Positions 16,205-23,855 of a stretch of 64,000 bases of DNA are shown piece after piece (within the stretch, counting starts at the first letter, position 1; each line of letters begins with the position of its first letter). The notes beneath the pieces are model-generated. The model was not told where the DNA came from and searched no databases. It worked only from the letters and a program-made list of their open reading frames with translations. This DNA is from JBBQBM01 sp038317375 (GTDB taxonomy: Bacteria; Patescibacteriota; Saccharimonadia; Saccharimonadales; JAGQMS01), in assembly GCA_038317375.1 (NCBI GenBank), contig JBBQBM010000001.1:1-64000 (forward strand), in the 5' to 3' direction. Made by a program: the position numbers and the translations under genes.

Positions 16205-16242
16205 CCAAAACAGCCCTTCGGTAAAACCCGGGGGGCTTTTTG
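16205..16242 (+). terminator. Terminator of the 67-aa gene
   Basis: CCAAAACAGCCC pairs with GGGCTTTTTGG around a loop rich in C and G, ending in a T-run. Confidence 0.75.
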
Positions 16243-16296
16243 GTAGAGGGGCATTTTATAGTAGACACAAGCAGTATTTTGTGCTATAATAGCACT

Positions 16297-16989
16297 ATGC
16301 CTAAAAACAAAACAAACAACACCGGCGATACACTATTTGACCTCAATGAGGGTAGTATTTCTGATCCCTCGGTTCAAGATGAGATAGTCGGCGGCCTAAA
16401 AACCTTTCGCGAAACAGGGCAGATTCCAGCTTTAACAGATGATCAAAGGCGCTTTCTGGGGATGACAGCTCCACCGCTATGGGAGAAGGATTGGTTTCCT
16501 CTTTCTGAGGCCGAACATAACCTAGCGCTACGAGGAATAACTCAACACCTTAGAAGTAGGCCGCGCTATGCAATCTACGAAGCCCCAAGGGCGCACGATA
16601 TTGCTACTCGATCAATAACCTCTTCTACTCTCTTAAATGGACCGCTGGATAGCTACGAAGAGGGCACGCAGCCCAACGAACAAGATATCCGTCACGACCC
16701 TGAGGCTCTTCGGTCTATTGCCGAAGTGCTGGTTATCCAAGAAGTGTCGTCGGCTGGCGTTTGGCCACGAAGAGGGTCTAAGAAGTTTGCAGAGCTAGTG
16801 AAGAAAAAAGTAGCCGATCTAACAGAACGGGATCAAGAGACAGTCCTAGAGTTAGCTACCAAAGTAGCCCGCGCCAATCGTTTGCGTGCCGCTTTTTGGA
16901 GGGGCGAGATGAATGAGCTAGAAGATACAGCTGCCTGGAAGGCTACAGTAACTGACGCACACCTGGCAAGACGCAATGACGGTCGCTAA
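16297..16989 (+). CDS. Cytoplasmic protein of unknown function
   Basis: A 230-residue soluble protein, mostly helical by composition, with no motif I recognise. The start at 16297 is chosen because TATAAT (16285-16290) ends exactly 6 nt before it, so the transcript would begin on the A of this ATG; a longer frame lies behind the promoter and cannot be used. The last 14 nt overlap the start of dus, so the two are probably expressed together, which hints at a tRNA-related or housekeeping role but proves nothing. Confidence 0.65.
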   Translation: MPKNKTNNTGDTLFDLNEGSISDPSVQDEIVGGLKTFRETGQIPALTDDQRRFLGMTAPPLWEKDWFPLSEAEHNLALRGITQHLRSRPRYAIYEAPRAHDIATRSITSSTLLNGPLDSYEEGTQPNEQDIRHDPEALRSIAEVLVIQEVSSAGVWPRRGSKKFAELVKKKVADLTERDQETVLELATKVARANRLRAAFWRGEMNELEDTAAWKATVTDAHLARRNDGR

Positions 16990-17956
16990 ACAACCGATTT
17001 TTATACTGGCACCGATGGACGATGTCACAGACACTGTCTTTCGCCAGATTGTGGCGTCTTGCGCTGCACCGGATTTATTTTTTACGGAGTTTGTGAATGT
17101 CGATGGGCTGCAAAGTCCTGGCCGGCCGGCTTTAATGCCAAAAATAGCCAAAAAGGGAGAGAAATACCCAGTTGTTGCACAGGTTTGGGGTAAAAAGCCA
17201 GAAAATTTTGAAAAAACCGCTAGTGAACTAGTCGATATGGGCTTTGCGGGAGTCGACATCAACTTCGGCTGTCCTGTAAAAACTGTCGTCAAGAACAGTT
17301 GTTGCTCGGCAATGATACTGCCTGATAACAGGGATGCGGCAGTTGAGATTATCAAAGCCGTCCAAAAGGGCGTGAATGGACGTGTACCGGTTAGTGTCAA
17401 AACTCGTTTAGGCTTCAAGGAGATTGACCTCAGCTGGATCGAACTACTTCTTAAACAAAAACTTAACATGTTAAGTATCCATGCTCGAACGTCCAAAGAG
17501 ATGAGCAAGGTCGACCCGCATTGGGAGGTTATGCCAGAGATAATAGCAATGCGCGACAAACTGTCGCCCAAAACCCTGATTGTTGGTAATGGCGATATTA
17601 TGAATCGAGAGGACGGGCTCAAGCTAGCCGAGGAGCACAACCTTGACGGTATTATGATTGGCCGTGGAATCTTCACCGACCCTTATGTCTTTGCAGAAAG
17701 TTCGCCCTGGGCAAACAAAACAAAGAAGGAGAAGCTGGAACTATTTCAAAAACACGTCGAGTTGTTTGCAAGAACTTGGGCTAAGGGCGAGCGCCGTTTC
17801 GAAACGCTCAAGAAGTTCGTCAAAATCTATGTCAACGGTTTCGACGCTGCGGCCGAACTACGCGCCGAGGTGATGCTCACGAGTACGCCAGAAGAGCTAA
17901 TAGCTCTAATCGTGGCAGCGATAAATGCCGATACTACCGCCAACCCGGTCGACTAG
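16976..17956 (+). CDS. dus: tRNA-dihydrouridine synthase
   Basis: A 326-residue FMN-dependent TIM-barrel enzyme that reduces uridines in the tRNA D-loop to dihydrouridine using NADPH. Diagnostic segments are FILAPMDDVTDTVFR at the start, INFGCPVKTVVKNSCCSAM (with the catalytic Cys region), the substrate-binding ARTSKEM stretch and the phosphate-binding GNGDIMNRED and GIMIGRGIFTDP. It overlaps the preceding unknown gene by 14 nt. A 16-nt copy of the window's palindrome lies inside the coding sequence at 17461-17476. Which D-loop position it modifies cannot be told. Confidence 0.92.
   Translation: MTVAKQPIFILAPMDDVTDTVFRQIVASCAAPDLFFTEFVNVDGLQSPGRPALMPKIAKKGEKYPVVAQVWGKKPENFEKTASELVDMGFAGVDINFGCPVKTVVKNSCCSAMILPDNRDAAVEIIKAVQKGVNGRVPVSVKTRLGFKEIDLSWIELLLKQKLNMLSIHARTSKEMSKVDPHWEVMPEIIAMRDKLSPKTLIVGNGDIMNREDGLKLAEEHNLDGIMIGRGIFTDPYVFAESSPWANKTKKEKLELFQKHVELFARTWAKGERRFETLKKFVKIYVNGFDAAAELRAEVMLTSTPEELIALIVAAINADTTANPVD
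17461..17476. repeat. Palindrome copy 3, inside dus
   Basis: The perfect core ACTTAACATGTTAAGT encodes part of K-L-N-M-L-S within dus. The outer AATAAT/ATTATT arms are absent, as the codons would not allow them. Confidence 0.8.
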
Positions 17957-19570
17957 GTCGAAGCCTTCGACCGCCCATTTATAAAACTCTTTGTTGCTGA
18001 GCCAAAGCGCCGTATCGCTGATTGCGAGAGTGCAGGGAAGTTTTGTGTCGTCGGTACACTCCGGAGTAAAGTTTTCGATTGTGCAAATAGACTCATCGCC
18101 AAGGACGTCGCCCATCTCACTGTTATGAAATAACGCCTCACCAAAACGATTAATGTTTTTCTTTTCAAGATAGTCGTTTAGTCGGTATAAATCCTGGCCC
18201 CAATCACGACTCGAATCAACTAATACTGGTTGATGGCCAAAGTGCTCTAAAGTTCTGCCAATAGTGTTTTGGTACCCGATGGGGGTTCTAAGCGTCCCGA
18301 TGAGTACTGGAGTGTACAGCAAAGCAAGTAAGAATATGATCAGATTCTTGAGTTTGTTATGAGTAAGTTTGGCGAGGACTATTGCTGCGGCAATATATAG
18401 AAATGGCCAAGCACCAAATACGTGCCGGATACCAATATTTATATGGCTGGTTATAGAAGTGATTACGAAGATGCTGGCAAAAGACAGCAGAATTAGCAGA
18501 TTCTTACTCCGCCTATATTTGAAAATTACGAACCAAGCGGCGACGAGGTTTGCACCAATGATTACCTCGGGTAGCTTTATTGCCATACCTGTCGGAAAAA
18601 ATAACAGATGCCCCTGCGTGTTGCGCATGCCATACAGATACGAGTCGTGACCCCATTGGTTGTGATGGACTAGGTTCACAAGCCCGCGGATATAGGCATA
18701 AGCCGGAACGGGCGAGTCGAAGGCCCAGGCTAGGCCGGGGTGACTTTGTTTAAAGCTTGCGGCTCCTTCAACTAGCGGATCGCTCTGAGGGGTTCTGCTT
18801 AATTCTTGGGCAAACGACGGAGCTCTGAACCCATATTGCAGCCAAATTCCGAAGAATAATATAGCTGCGATGGCGACGAGGTGTTTTAGGATGCGTTTTT
18901 TGTTTGGCCAGTTCTTTTTTATGACAATAACCCCGGCAATCGGCACTAGCAGTAGGCCGCTAAACTTAGCGCTAATTATTAGTAGTGTCGCTAGGGCAAA
19001 AAGCAGCAAATGTTTTCTGTCTGGTTTGGCCCAATAGTTCAAGGCGCCGAGCAAGAAGACGACTGCACCGAGGCCTAAGAATATGTCGTTGGTTATTAGA
19101 TGCCCGTGCCCGTTTAGGGTTGGATCGAGAGACAGTAGCCCAGCAGCAAGTAGCCCAACCTTTTCGCTTGCTAGACGTCGACCAAGCAAAAATACGACAT
19201 ATATCAGTGTGACGGTGATAAGAATGCTTGGCAGGCGGCCGACTAACAAAATCTTTCGGGCGCTAGTGCGACTGTTATAAATCAGATCTTTCCCGGCCGG
19301 CCACTGATTACCTTCGTCCCAGCCCTTAAGTTGTTTGGCCGGTTTAGTGTCGAGGGGCAAGATTGCCGTTCCGGCCAGCAGCTTAAATAGCGATGGGTGC
19401 TCTGGGTTTAGGCGGAAGTCGCCAGTTGTGACATATGTATAGCCGGAGGCTAGGTGTGCGCCTTCGTCAATTGTTTGCGAATCGCGAGTCGCCAGATAAA
19501 AGTTAATCGCAAATACAAAGGCTAAGATAACAAACAAAAGCTTCGGTATTTTTTTGATTTTGTTTTTCAT
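17906..19570 (-). CDS. GT39-type membrane glycosyltransferase
   Basis: A 554-residue polytopic protein of the PMT/GT-C superfamily (dolichyl- or polyprenyl-phosphate sugar transferases). The first loop has the acidic motif TIDEGAHLASGYTY and RLNPEHPSLFKLLAG, typical of the catalytic region; about 12 helices follow, and the C-terminal 90 residues form an external domain. It would transfer a sugar from a lipid carrier to protein or glycan at the outer face of the membrane. The start at 19570 is used because an upstream extension would run through the tRNA gene that ends only 8 nt before. Confidence 0.82.
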   Translation of the reverse strand: MKNKIKKIPKLLFVILAFVFAINFYLATRDSQTIDEGAHLASGYTYVTTGDFRLNPEHPSLFKLLAGTAILPLDTKPAKQLKGWDEGNQWPAGKDLIYNSRTSARKILLVGRLPSILITVTLIYVVFLLGRRLASEKVGLLAAGLLSLDPTLNGHGHLITNDIFLGLGAVVFLLGALNYWAKPDRKHLLLFALATLLIISAKFSGLLLVPIAGVIVIKKNWPNKKRILKHLVAIAAILFFGIWLQYGFRAPSFAQELSRTPQSDPLVEGAASFKQSHPGLAWAFDSPVPAYAYIRGLVNLVHHNQWGHDSYLYGMRNTQGHLLFFPTGMAIKLPEVIIGANLVAAWFVIFKYRRSKNLLILLSFASIFVITSITSHINIGIRHVFGAWPFLYIAAAIVLAKLTHNKLKNLIIFLLALLYTPVLIGTLRTPIGYQNTIGRTLEHFGHQPVLVDSSRDWGQDLYRLNDYLEKKNINRFGEALFHNSEMGDVLGDESICTIENFTPECTDDTKLPCTLAISDTALWLSNKEFYKWAVEGFDLVDRVGGSIGIYRCHD

Positions 19571-19578
19571 TGATATTT

Positions 19579-19654
19579 TGGTGGGGGCGGTTGGATTTGA
19601 ACCGACGGCCAAAGGATTATGAGTCCTCTGCTCTAACCACTGAGCTACGCCCCC
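19579..19654 (-). tRNA. tRNA-Ile2 (CAT anticodon, lysidine type)
   Basis: A complete 76-nt cloverleaf with GGGGGCG/CGCCCCC acceptor, GAGGA-CTCATAA-TCCTT anticodon arm, GTCGG-TTCAAAT-CCAAC T-arm and encoded ACCA. The D-arm and variable region match the E. coli tRNA-Ile(CAU) pattern closely, so it is probably read as Ile after TilS adds lysidine, and not as Met. It stands directly in front of the glycosyltransferase gene. Confidence 0.85.
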
Positions 19655-19693
19655 GTAAAGAAAACCGATACTCGAACTTGTTCGAGTTGCTCT

Positions 19694-19794
19694 GGCAAGC
19701 TTCGCCTGCCCACAGAACTTTCATGTATGTAACAAGTTACATCCTGAAAGATTCTCTTGCGAACAGCCACGGGCTATTCTCACCACTGAGCTAT
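19694..19794 (-). repeat. tRNA-linked three-hairpin element, copy next to tRNA-Ile2
   Basis: Read on the minus strand: GTGGTGAGAA box, hairpin 1 (AGCC/GGCT, 19765-19775), hairpin 2 (GAATCTTTC/GAAAGTTC enclosing TGTAAC-TT-GTTACA, 19715-19754) and hairpin 3 (GGCAGGC-GAA-GCTTGCC, 19694-19710, with one G-U pair). Order, loop types and the bulged T in hairpin 2 match the copies after tRNA-fMet and tRNA-Lys while the stem sequences differ. Here it lies 40 nt upstream of the tRNA instead of downstream. The box is preceded by GGGGGTATAGCTCA, which looks like a tRNA 5' end. Confidence 0.7.
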
Positions 19795-19816
19795 ACCCCC
19801 TCGTCGACGTGTGATG

Positions 19817-19874
19817 GTAAGATAACCAGTCTGCCGACAAAACAAGTTTGCTCGGACAGACTTAGTTATCTTAC
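19817..19874. other. Long imperfect hairpin upstream of tRNA-Ile2
   Basis: GTAAGATAAC (19817-19826) pairs with GTTATCTTAC (19865-19874), with inner pairs AGTCTG/CAGACT and CCGA/TCGG and an apical CAAA...TTTG. The stretch 19655-19975 has no gene; besides this hairpin and the element at 19694-19794 it holds only a short AAATTCGC/GCGAATTT inverted repeat (19894-19918) and the promoter of the 19976 gene. Confidence 0.6.
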
Positions 19875-19975
19875 AAAGCCGTCTCCTCTCAAATTCGCCA
19901 ATTCCCTCGCGAATTTGGTTGGGAAGTGCACGTAACAGATGAATTATAACAGATGACGTATAATGAGATTAGGCT

Positions 19976-20419
19976 ATGCTCGATAAAATCAAAAATAATC
20001 TTGAGTCAAAAAAACTTCGCTCTTACTTTTCGCTTGGGGCGATGGGCATTTATCTAATCGCTATAGTTTCGCTCTCTGTGGCTTGGGCGAGTTCAAAGGC
20101 AATCCAACGGAACTATCAGCTCATGAAGCAGATTTCGGTGCTTGAGCAAGAGGCCGACATTGCCGAGCAAAAAGTAGCAAATCAAAAGCTCGAGAACGAA
20201 TACTATAAGTCAGATGATTTTTTAGAGTTAGCCGCCAGGAGCCAACTTAATAAAGCAGCACCCGGTGAGAAGTTGATGATTGTCCCGAAGAGTGTGGCTT
20301 TGTCAAAATTGCCGGCCGGTAGCGATCAAACAGTAGCGGTGGTTGATTCTTCAAAAGAGAAGCTCCCGAATTGGCAAGCCTGGCTACAGTTCCTAACCGG
20401 CCGCGGCATAGAGGATTAA
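19976..20419 (+). CDS. DivIC/FtsL-like septum protein
   Basis: A 147-residue bitopic protein: short basic cytoplasmic N terminus, one membrane helix (AMGIYLIAIVSLSVAWASSK) at residues 23-44, a coiled coil (LEQEADIAEQKVANQKLENEY) and the Tyr-x-x-x-D segment that DivIC/FtsB/FtsL proteins share. These proteins link FtsQ to the septal peptidoglycan synthase at the division site. It cannot be decided whether it is the FtsB or FtsL partner. TATAAT (19959-19964) ends 11 nt before the ATG. Confidence 0.72.
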   Translation: MLDKIKNNLESKKLRSYFSLGAMGIYLIAIVSLSVAWASSKAIQRNYQLMKQISVLEQEADIAEQKVANQKLENEYYKSDDFLELAARSQLNKAAPGEKLMIVPKSVALSKLPAGSDQTVAVVDSSKEKLPNWQAWLQFLTGRGIED

Positions 20420-21264
20420 CCTCGCTTTGCTCCATGGTTAGTTGCGTTTAAACCATTGCGCACGTGTTTTCTTAGTACTTCTATGTCGGCATGATGACTT
20501 AGCAGTTCACGTAAAACCACCGATGCCTGATGGGTGAACATGTCCCACCCAGAAACAATCGTAAGTCCAGCTTGTTTGGCGAGTGTTATTAGATTTGTGT
20601 TTTCAGTCCCAAAGGTGACATCAGCAACTGCTTCGCACTTACTCACGATCTCTTGTGTATAGAATGTATCATCTATGGTTGAGCCAATGCGGGATGCGTT
20701 TACTAACAAGTCTCCGGACGTATCGGCTAAATCTTCTAGCGAGCATACGGAAGTTACATTATCGAACTGCTCCTTAATAGCCTCTGCCGTGCTGTCCGTT
20801 CGATTGCATAAGATTATCTCACTTGGCCTATTAGTCGAGTTGGATAGGGCCATGACTAAAGTTTTAGCCACTGCGCCTGCGCCGACAATAACTACTCGCT
20901 TACCTGAAATATCGTATTTTTCAGTGATAGCCGCCAGTAAACCTTCACCACCTTGATAGTGTGCTTGTAAGACTCCGTTTTGGTTTGTGATTATTCCTAC
21001 TCTTCCGCTTACCCTTACCGTTTCTGAGCATTCGTCTACTAAGTCGGAGATATTGGAATCGTGCTCAAACCCTGCCGTGATGGCACCGCTGAGTTGTAAG
21101 TTTCGCAATCCTTCAACTAGTGGTTCTGCGGAGGCGTTGCGAAACAGCATGTACACTGCGTTTATTCCTACTTCTTCAAAGTAGGGGTTATATATGTCCA
21201 GCCCAGTGCCGTTCTTATCAGTATGCATCCTCGCGATGAGCTTAGTATCGGTATTAATCTTCAT
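20416..21264 (-). CDS. Shikimate dehydrogenase-like protein lacking catalytic residues
   Basis: A 282-residue protein with the two-domain shikimate dehydrogenase layout: a substrate domain (residues 1-100), then a Rossmann fold with VVIVGAGAVAKTLVMAL and LCNRTDSTAEAIKEQF. The family's catalytic Lys motif (NVTxPxK) is replaced here by GAITAGFEHD, and the catalytic Asp motif (NTD) by HYQ. It therefore probably does not reduce dehydroshikimate; another NAD(P)-linked keto acid or quinate-type substrate, or a non-enzymatic role, is possible. No other shikimate-pathway gene is in the window. TATGCT on this strand ends 6 nt before the ATG. Confidence 0.75.
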   Translation of the reverse strand: MKINTDTKLIARMHTDKNGTGLDIYNPYFEEVGINAVYMLFRNASAEPLVEGLRNLQLSGAITAGFEHDSNISDLVDECSETVRVSGRVGIITNQNGVLQAHYQGGEGLLAAITEKYDISGKRVVIVGAGAVAKTLVMALSNSTNRPSEIILCNRTDSTAEAIKEQFDNVTSVCSLEDLADTSGDLLVNASRIGSTIDDTFYTQEIVSKCEAVADVTFGTENTNLITLAKQAGLTIVSGWDMFTHQASVVLRELLSHHADIEVLRKHVRNGLNATNHGAKRG

Positions 21265-21328
21265 AATAACAGCATAACAAAGACGGGCTTCTCAAGTGTT
21301 ATCAAAAAGTAATCGGTTTGCCGGTGGA

Positions 21329-21357
21329 TTGACATTTATCTCTGTTAGAGCTATAAT
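21329..21357 (+). promoter_or_regulatory. Promoter of tRNA-fMet
   Basis: A full consensus sigma-A promoter: TTGACA (21329-21334), 17-nt spacer, TATAAT (21352-21357). The expected start, near 21364, lies 36 nt before the mature 5' end of the tRNA. Confidence 0.9.
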
Positions 21358-21399
21358 TCGAGCCTACATTTGCGCCTTATTGCCTAGCAATTGTTGACG

Positions 21400-21474
21400 T
21401 GCGGGGTGGAGCAGTGGCAGCTCGCGTGGCTCATAACCACGAGGTCGCAGGTTCGAGTCCTGTCCCCGCAACCA
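21400..21474 (+). tRNA. tRNA-fMet (initiator, CAT)
   Basis: A 75-nt cloverleaf with encoded CCA. Initiator marks are an A11-T24 pair in the D-stem and the weak first pair; here position 1 is T facing A72, in place of the usual C1-A72 mismatch. The anticodon stem is CGTGG/CCACG, so the three consecutive G-C pairs of standard initiators become T-A, G-C, G-C. A consensus promoter and a strong terminator flank it. Confidence 0.88.
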
Positions 21475-21512
21475 AAGAAAATCACTCACCCCCGTGGTGG
21501 GTGTTTTTCTTT
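21475..21512 (+). terminator. Terminator of tRNA-fMet
   Basis: AAAGAAAA and TTTTTCTTT flank a GC-rich stem, CACTCACC/GGTGGGTG around CCCGT. It is symmetrical enough to act on both strands. Confidence 0.88.
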
Positions 21513-21765
21513 GGTACGGAACCAAGATTTGAAACTGCGACCGAGTAGAGGTCGTAGGTGAAAACTGCCTGCGGCAGTTTGTAAACGAATCTTCTCTTGC
21601 AAACTGGTTTGCAAAGATGAAGTTCGGGGGTCGCCGGAGGTGACCGAGTCCTGTCACAGATATTTTACTGCGTAAAATTCCGCGACCCCGCCTCAACTCG
21701 GCGACATTCGTCATCCGGGCTTCCGGCCTTGCGAAAGTCCACAGGACTTCCTCACCCCGCAACCA
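21513..21765 (+). repeat. tRNA-linked three-hairpin element after tRNA-fMet, with nested insertion
   Basis: In order: GCGACC/GGTCGT hairpin, GTAGGTGAAAA box, hairpin 1 (AAACTGCC-TGC-GGCAGTTT, 21562-21580), hairpin 2 (GAATCTTC/GAAGTTC enclosing TTGCAAAC-TG-GTTTGCAA, 21587-21625), hairpin 3 (GGTCGCC-GGA-GGTGACC, 21629-21645). Then CGAGTCCTGTC repeats 11 nt of the tRNA T-arm exactly; the remaining 11 nt of the tRNA end, CCCCGCAACCA, come only at 21755-21765. The 99 nt between contain an inverted hairpin-1 (AAGTCC-ACA-GGACTT, 21735-21749), so a second element seems to have inserted into the duplicated tRNA end. From tRNA T-arm to its copy is 191 bp. Confidence 0.72.
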
Positions 21766-21773
21766 TGAAAAGT

Positions 21774-21797
21774 GCCCGTCCTCATGACGGGCTTTAT
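21774..21797 (+). terminator. Displaced tRNA terminator
   Basis: GCCCGTC-CTCAT-GACGGGC followed by TTTATCTT, 8 nt after the duplicated tRNA 3' end. The remaining 140 bases up to 21940 show no feature I can name. Confidence 0.75.
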
Positions 21798-21940
21798 CTT
21801 GGTTATGCTTGCATCACAGCCTAGTTTCTATAAAACTGATAAGGTGGAAAAATCACTAACTAACCATTCGGGGTGTGTTAATGCCTCAATGGACAGAGTT
21901 GAACCTCGATCTATAAGAGATTCGCCAGCCTTACTTAATA

Positions 21941-23368
21941 ATGCCTAAACATAATTTACTAGGTGGGACTGACGGCTTCCGTGGTCATGCAACGACCGAT
22001 CTGGGGCCTGGTTTAATTAACGAAGAAACCTTTGCTTTGGCAACATATGCCCTTGTTGAGCGGCAGCTAGAGCTAGGCCTGACCGGCCCGGTTATTATTG
22101 GTCAAGACACTCGAAAATCTGGCGATCGACTTCGTAGAGCTTCTATTGCCGGGGCGTTGATGCACGACGTTAAGGTTTTGGATCTTCGAGTTGCTCCGAC
22201 GCCTGTTCTGCAGAAAGTAGCGCTGGAGTTGGGTGCTATGGCAACGGTTGCAGTCACGGCAAGTCACAACCACCACAACGACAATGGCTGGAAGGGAATG
22301 GTCGGCAGCGACAAACCGTCCAAAGAGATAGTTAGCGATATAAGTAATCACTATTGGAACCATGTTGAGAGTGGACTAACCGTCCCAACCGATAGCTTAT
22401 ATAGCGATAATCTACAATGGCCCGAACTCTTAACCTGGTACGCCGACGAAGTAATAGCGGATATCCAAAAACAGTTTGGTGACAAGCCGTTGGCGGGTAG
22501 GTTGTTTGTGATTGACGGAGCATATGGCGCTGGTCAAACAATTACACCAGCTATATTTAGGCGACTAGGCGCTGAGGTTGAAGAATTTTGTTGTGATGAA
22601 TCGGGGAGTATAAACGACGGTTGTGGTGCTGCCGATCTCTCAGGTCTTGCGAGTTTTTTGAAGAATCGACCAGACATTACTTCGAATTCCAATTTTATCG
22701 GCGCACTTGCAAATGATGGCGATGCAGATAGAGTAATGTCGATAGGATTCCTGAGCACAGCTAGCGGTGCTCAACTTGTTGAAGTTAACGGTAATCATGC
22801 GATGGGGCTGCACGCAATGGGCGAACCGGGCATAGTTGGAACAGAATATACAAATAGCGGGCTTGTAAGGATGCTTGAACTGGAGGGAATAGGTTTCGAG
22901 TATTGTAAGAATGGGGATATATTCGTCACCCAGGCCCTAAGAGAGAAGCAAAGTCAGGGTGAGCCTTGGCGGAGGGGTGGCGAGTTCACGGGGCACCACG
23001 TTGACACCGATTGGCTATCAAGTGGTGACGGAGTGAGAATGGCAGCATGGCTAGCGGCTTATGCGTCCAGCAAGGAGCTAACATTCGGTTCTATACATCA
23101 AGATATCCCACTATGGTCAGAGAGAATGGCAAAAGTTAAACTTCCAGTACCTTCTAGTCAATATGATCTAGGCGAAGATCAAATGCTTCAAAAACTTATA
23201 CTCCAAACAGAGCAAGAACTCGGAGACGAAGGCCGGCTAATCATTCGTCCGTCCGGAACAGAACCACTAGTGCGAGTTTGGGGCGAAGGTAAGCAACAAC
23301 ATGCTATCGACAAAGCCGTACGCCGCATTGAAGAAACCATAAAGCATAATATTGAGTCTGGGCAATGA
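21941..23368 (+). CDS. Phosphohexomutase (phosphoglucosamine/phosphomannomutase family)
   Basis: A 475-residue alpha-D-phosphohexomutase. The catalytic Ser is in VTASHNHHNDNG, the metal-binding loop is ANDGDADRV and the phosphate-binding loop near the C terminus is IRPSGTEPLVRVWGE; FGTDGFRG of GlmM is here LGGTDGFRG at the N terminus. The opening GTDGFRG and the overall spacing fit GlmM (glucosamine-6-P to glucosamine-1-P for peptidoglycan) slightly better than ManB, but the sugar-specificity loop (GGEFTGHHV) is not decisive. The downstream Zn-type small gene begins 27 nt later. Confidence 0.85.
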   Translation: MPKHNLLGGTDGFRGHATTDLGPGLINEETFALATYALVERQLELGLTGPVIIGQDTRKSGDRLRRASIAGALMHDVKVLDLRVAPTPVLQKVALELGAMATVAVTASHNHHNDNGWKGMVGSDKPSKEIVSDISNHYWNHVESGLTVPTDSLYSDNLQWPELLTWYADEVIADIQKQFGDKPLAGRLFVIDGAYGAGQTITPAIFRRLGAEVEEFCCDESGSINDGCGAADLSGLASFLKNRPDITSNSNFIGALANDGDADRVMSIGFLSTASGAQLVEVNGNHAMGLHAMGEPGIVGTEYTNSGLVRMLELEGIGFEYCKNGDIFVTQALREKQSQGEPWRRGGEFTGHHVDTDWLSSGDGVRMAAWLAAYASSKELTFGSIHQDIPLWSERMAKVKLPVPSSQYDLGEDQMLQKLILQTEQELGDEGRLIIRPSGTEPLVRVWGEGKQQHAIDKAVRRIEETIKHNIESGQ

Positions 23369-23395
23369 TATATATTCGCGTAAATAGGAGACATT

Positions 23396-23692
23396 ATGGA
23401 AATAATTAAACACGGTAATTCGGGAGTCGTAGAAGACTGGCGTGCCGACGTCACGTGTGAGCAGTTCGACCAATACGATAGAGAAGGGTGTGGAGCTGTA
23501 CTTAGTATCAACGCCGAAGATTTGGTGTTGCGGTACTTCAAGGGTACACACTTCCGCCATGACTATACGGCCATACAATGCCCAGAGTGCGATAAACATA
23601 CTAGGGTCAGAGGTGTGCCCCGAAGTGTTTTGAAATTGGTCCGCACCGAAGAGGCAATTGCAGCTGCTACATTCGACGGCTTCCAAGACTAG
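23396..23692 (+). CDS. Small Cys-containing protein, unknown
   Basis: A 98-residue soluble protein with a Cys pair around residues 19-31 (CEQFDQYDREGC) and a CPEC motif near residue 62, a spacing that could bind one zinc ion. TAGGAG lies 5 nt before the ATG. It follows the phosphohexomutase gene on the same strand and may be its operon partner. I do not recognise the family. Confidence 0.62.
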   Translation: MEIIKHGNSGVVEDWRADVTCEQFDQYDREGCGAVLSINAEDLVLRYFKGTHFRHDYTAIQCPECDKHTRVRGVPRSVLKLVRTEEAIAAATFDGFQD

Positions 23693-23710
23693 GCTATGCA
23701 AATATGCCCA

Positions 23711-23827
23711 ATAGTTGTATTATATTAAGGTAGTAGGTTCAGCGGGAATGGAAACATTCCGTCCAATGCGGTTGCTACATAAAGACTAAATAATTACAGA
23801 GGTCTTTGTGTAACAAGCGCATTTTTT
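23711..23827 (+). promoter_or_regulatory. Structured leader with terminator before the 23856 gene
   Basis: After a TATTATATT promoter-like stretch (about 23718-23726) come a GNRA-type hairpin GGAATG-GAAA-CATTCC (23745-23760) and a long interrupted stem (TGCGGTTG-ACATAAAGAC, 23767-23786, with GTCTTTGTGT-CAAGCGCA, 23802-23821) ending in TTTTTT (23822-23827). The next ATG is 28 nt further with its own GAAAGG site. This is the layout of an attenuator or riboswitch; no known class is recognised. It could also simply be the terminator of the upstream gene. Confidence 0.5.
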
Positions 23828-23855
23828 GTTATTCAAGATTTCTAGAAAGGTAAGT

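Noticed and set aside
19570..19612. Longer N terminus for the GT39 glycosyltransferase
   Set aside because: The extra residues are encoded by tRNA-Ile2; the ATG at 19570 gives a normal membrane-protein start.
21364..21762. 132-codon minus-strand frame across tRNA-fMet
   Set aside because: It is the reverse translation of the tRNA and element; the strong tRNA and terminator signals explain the sequence.
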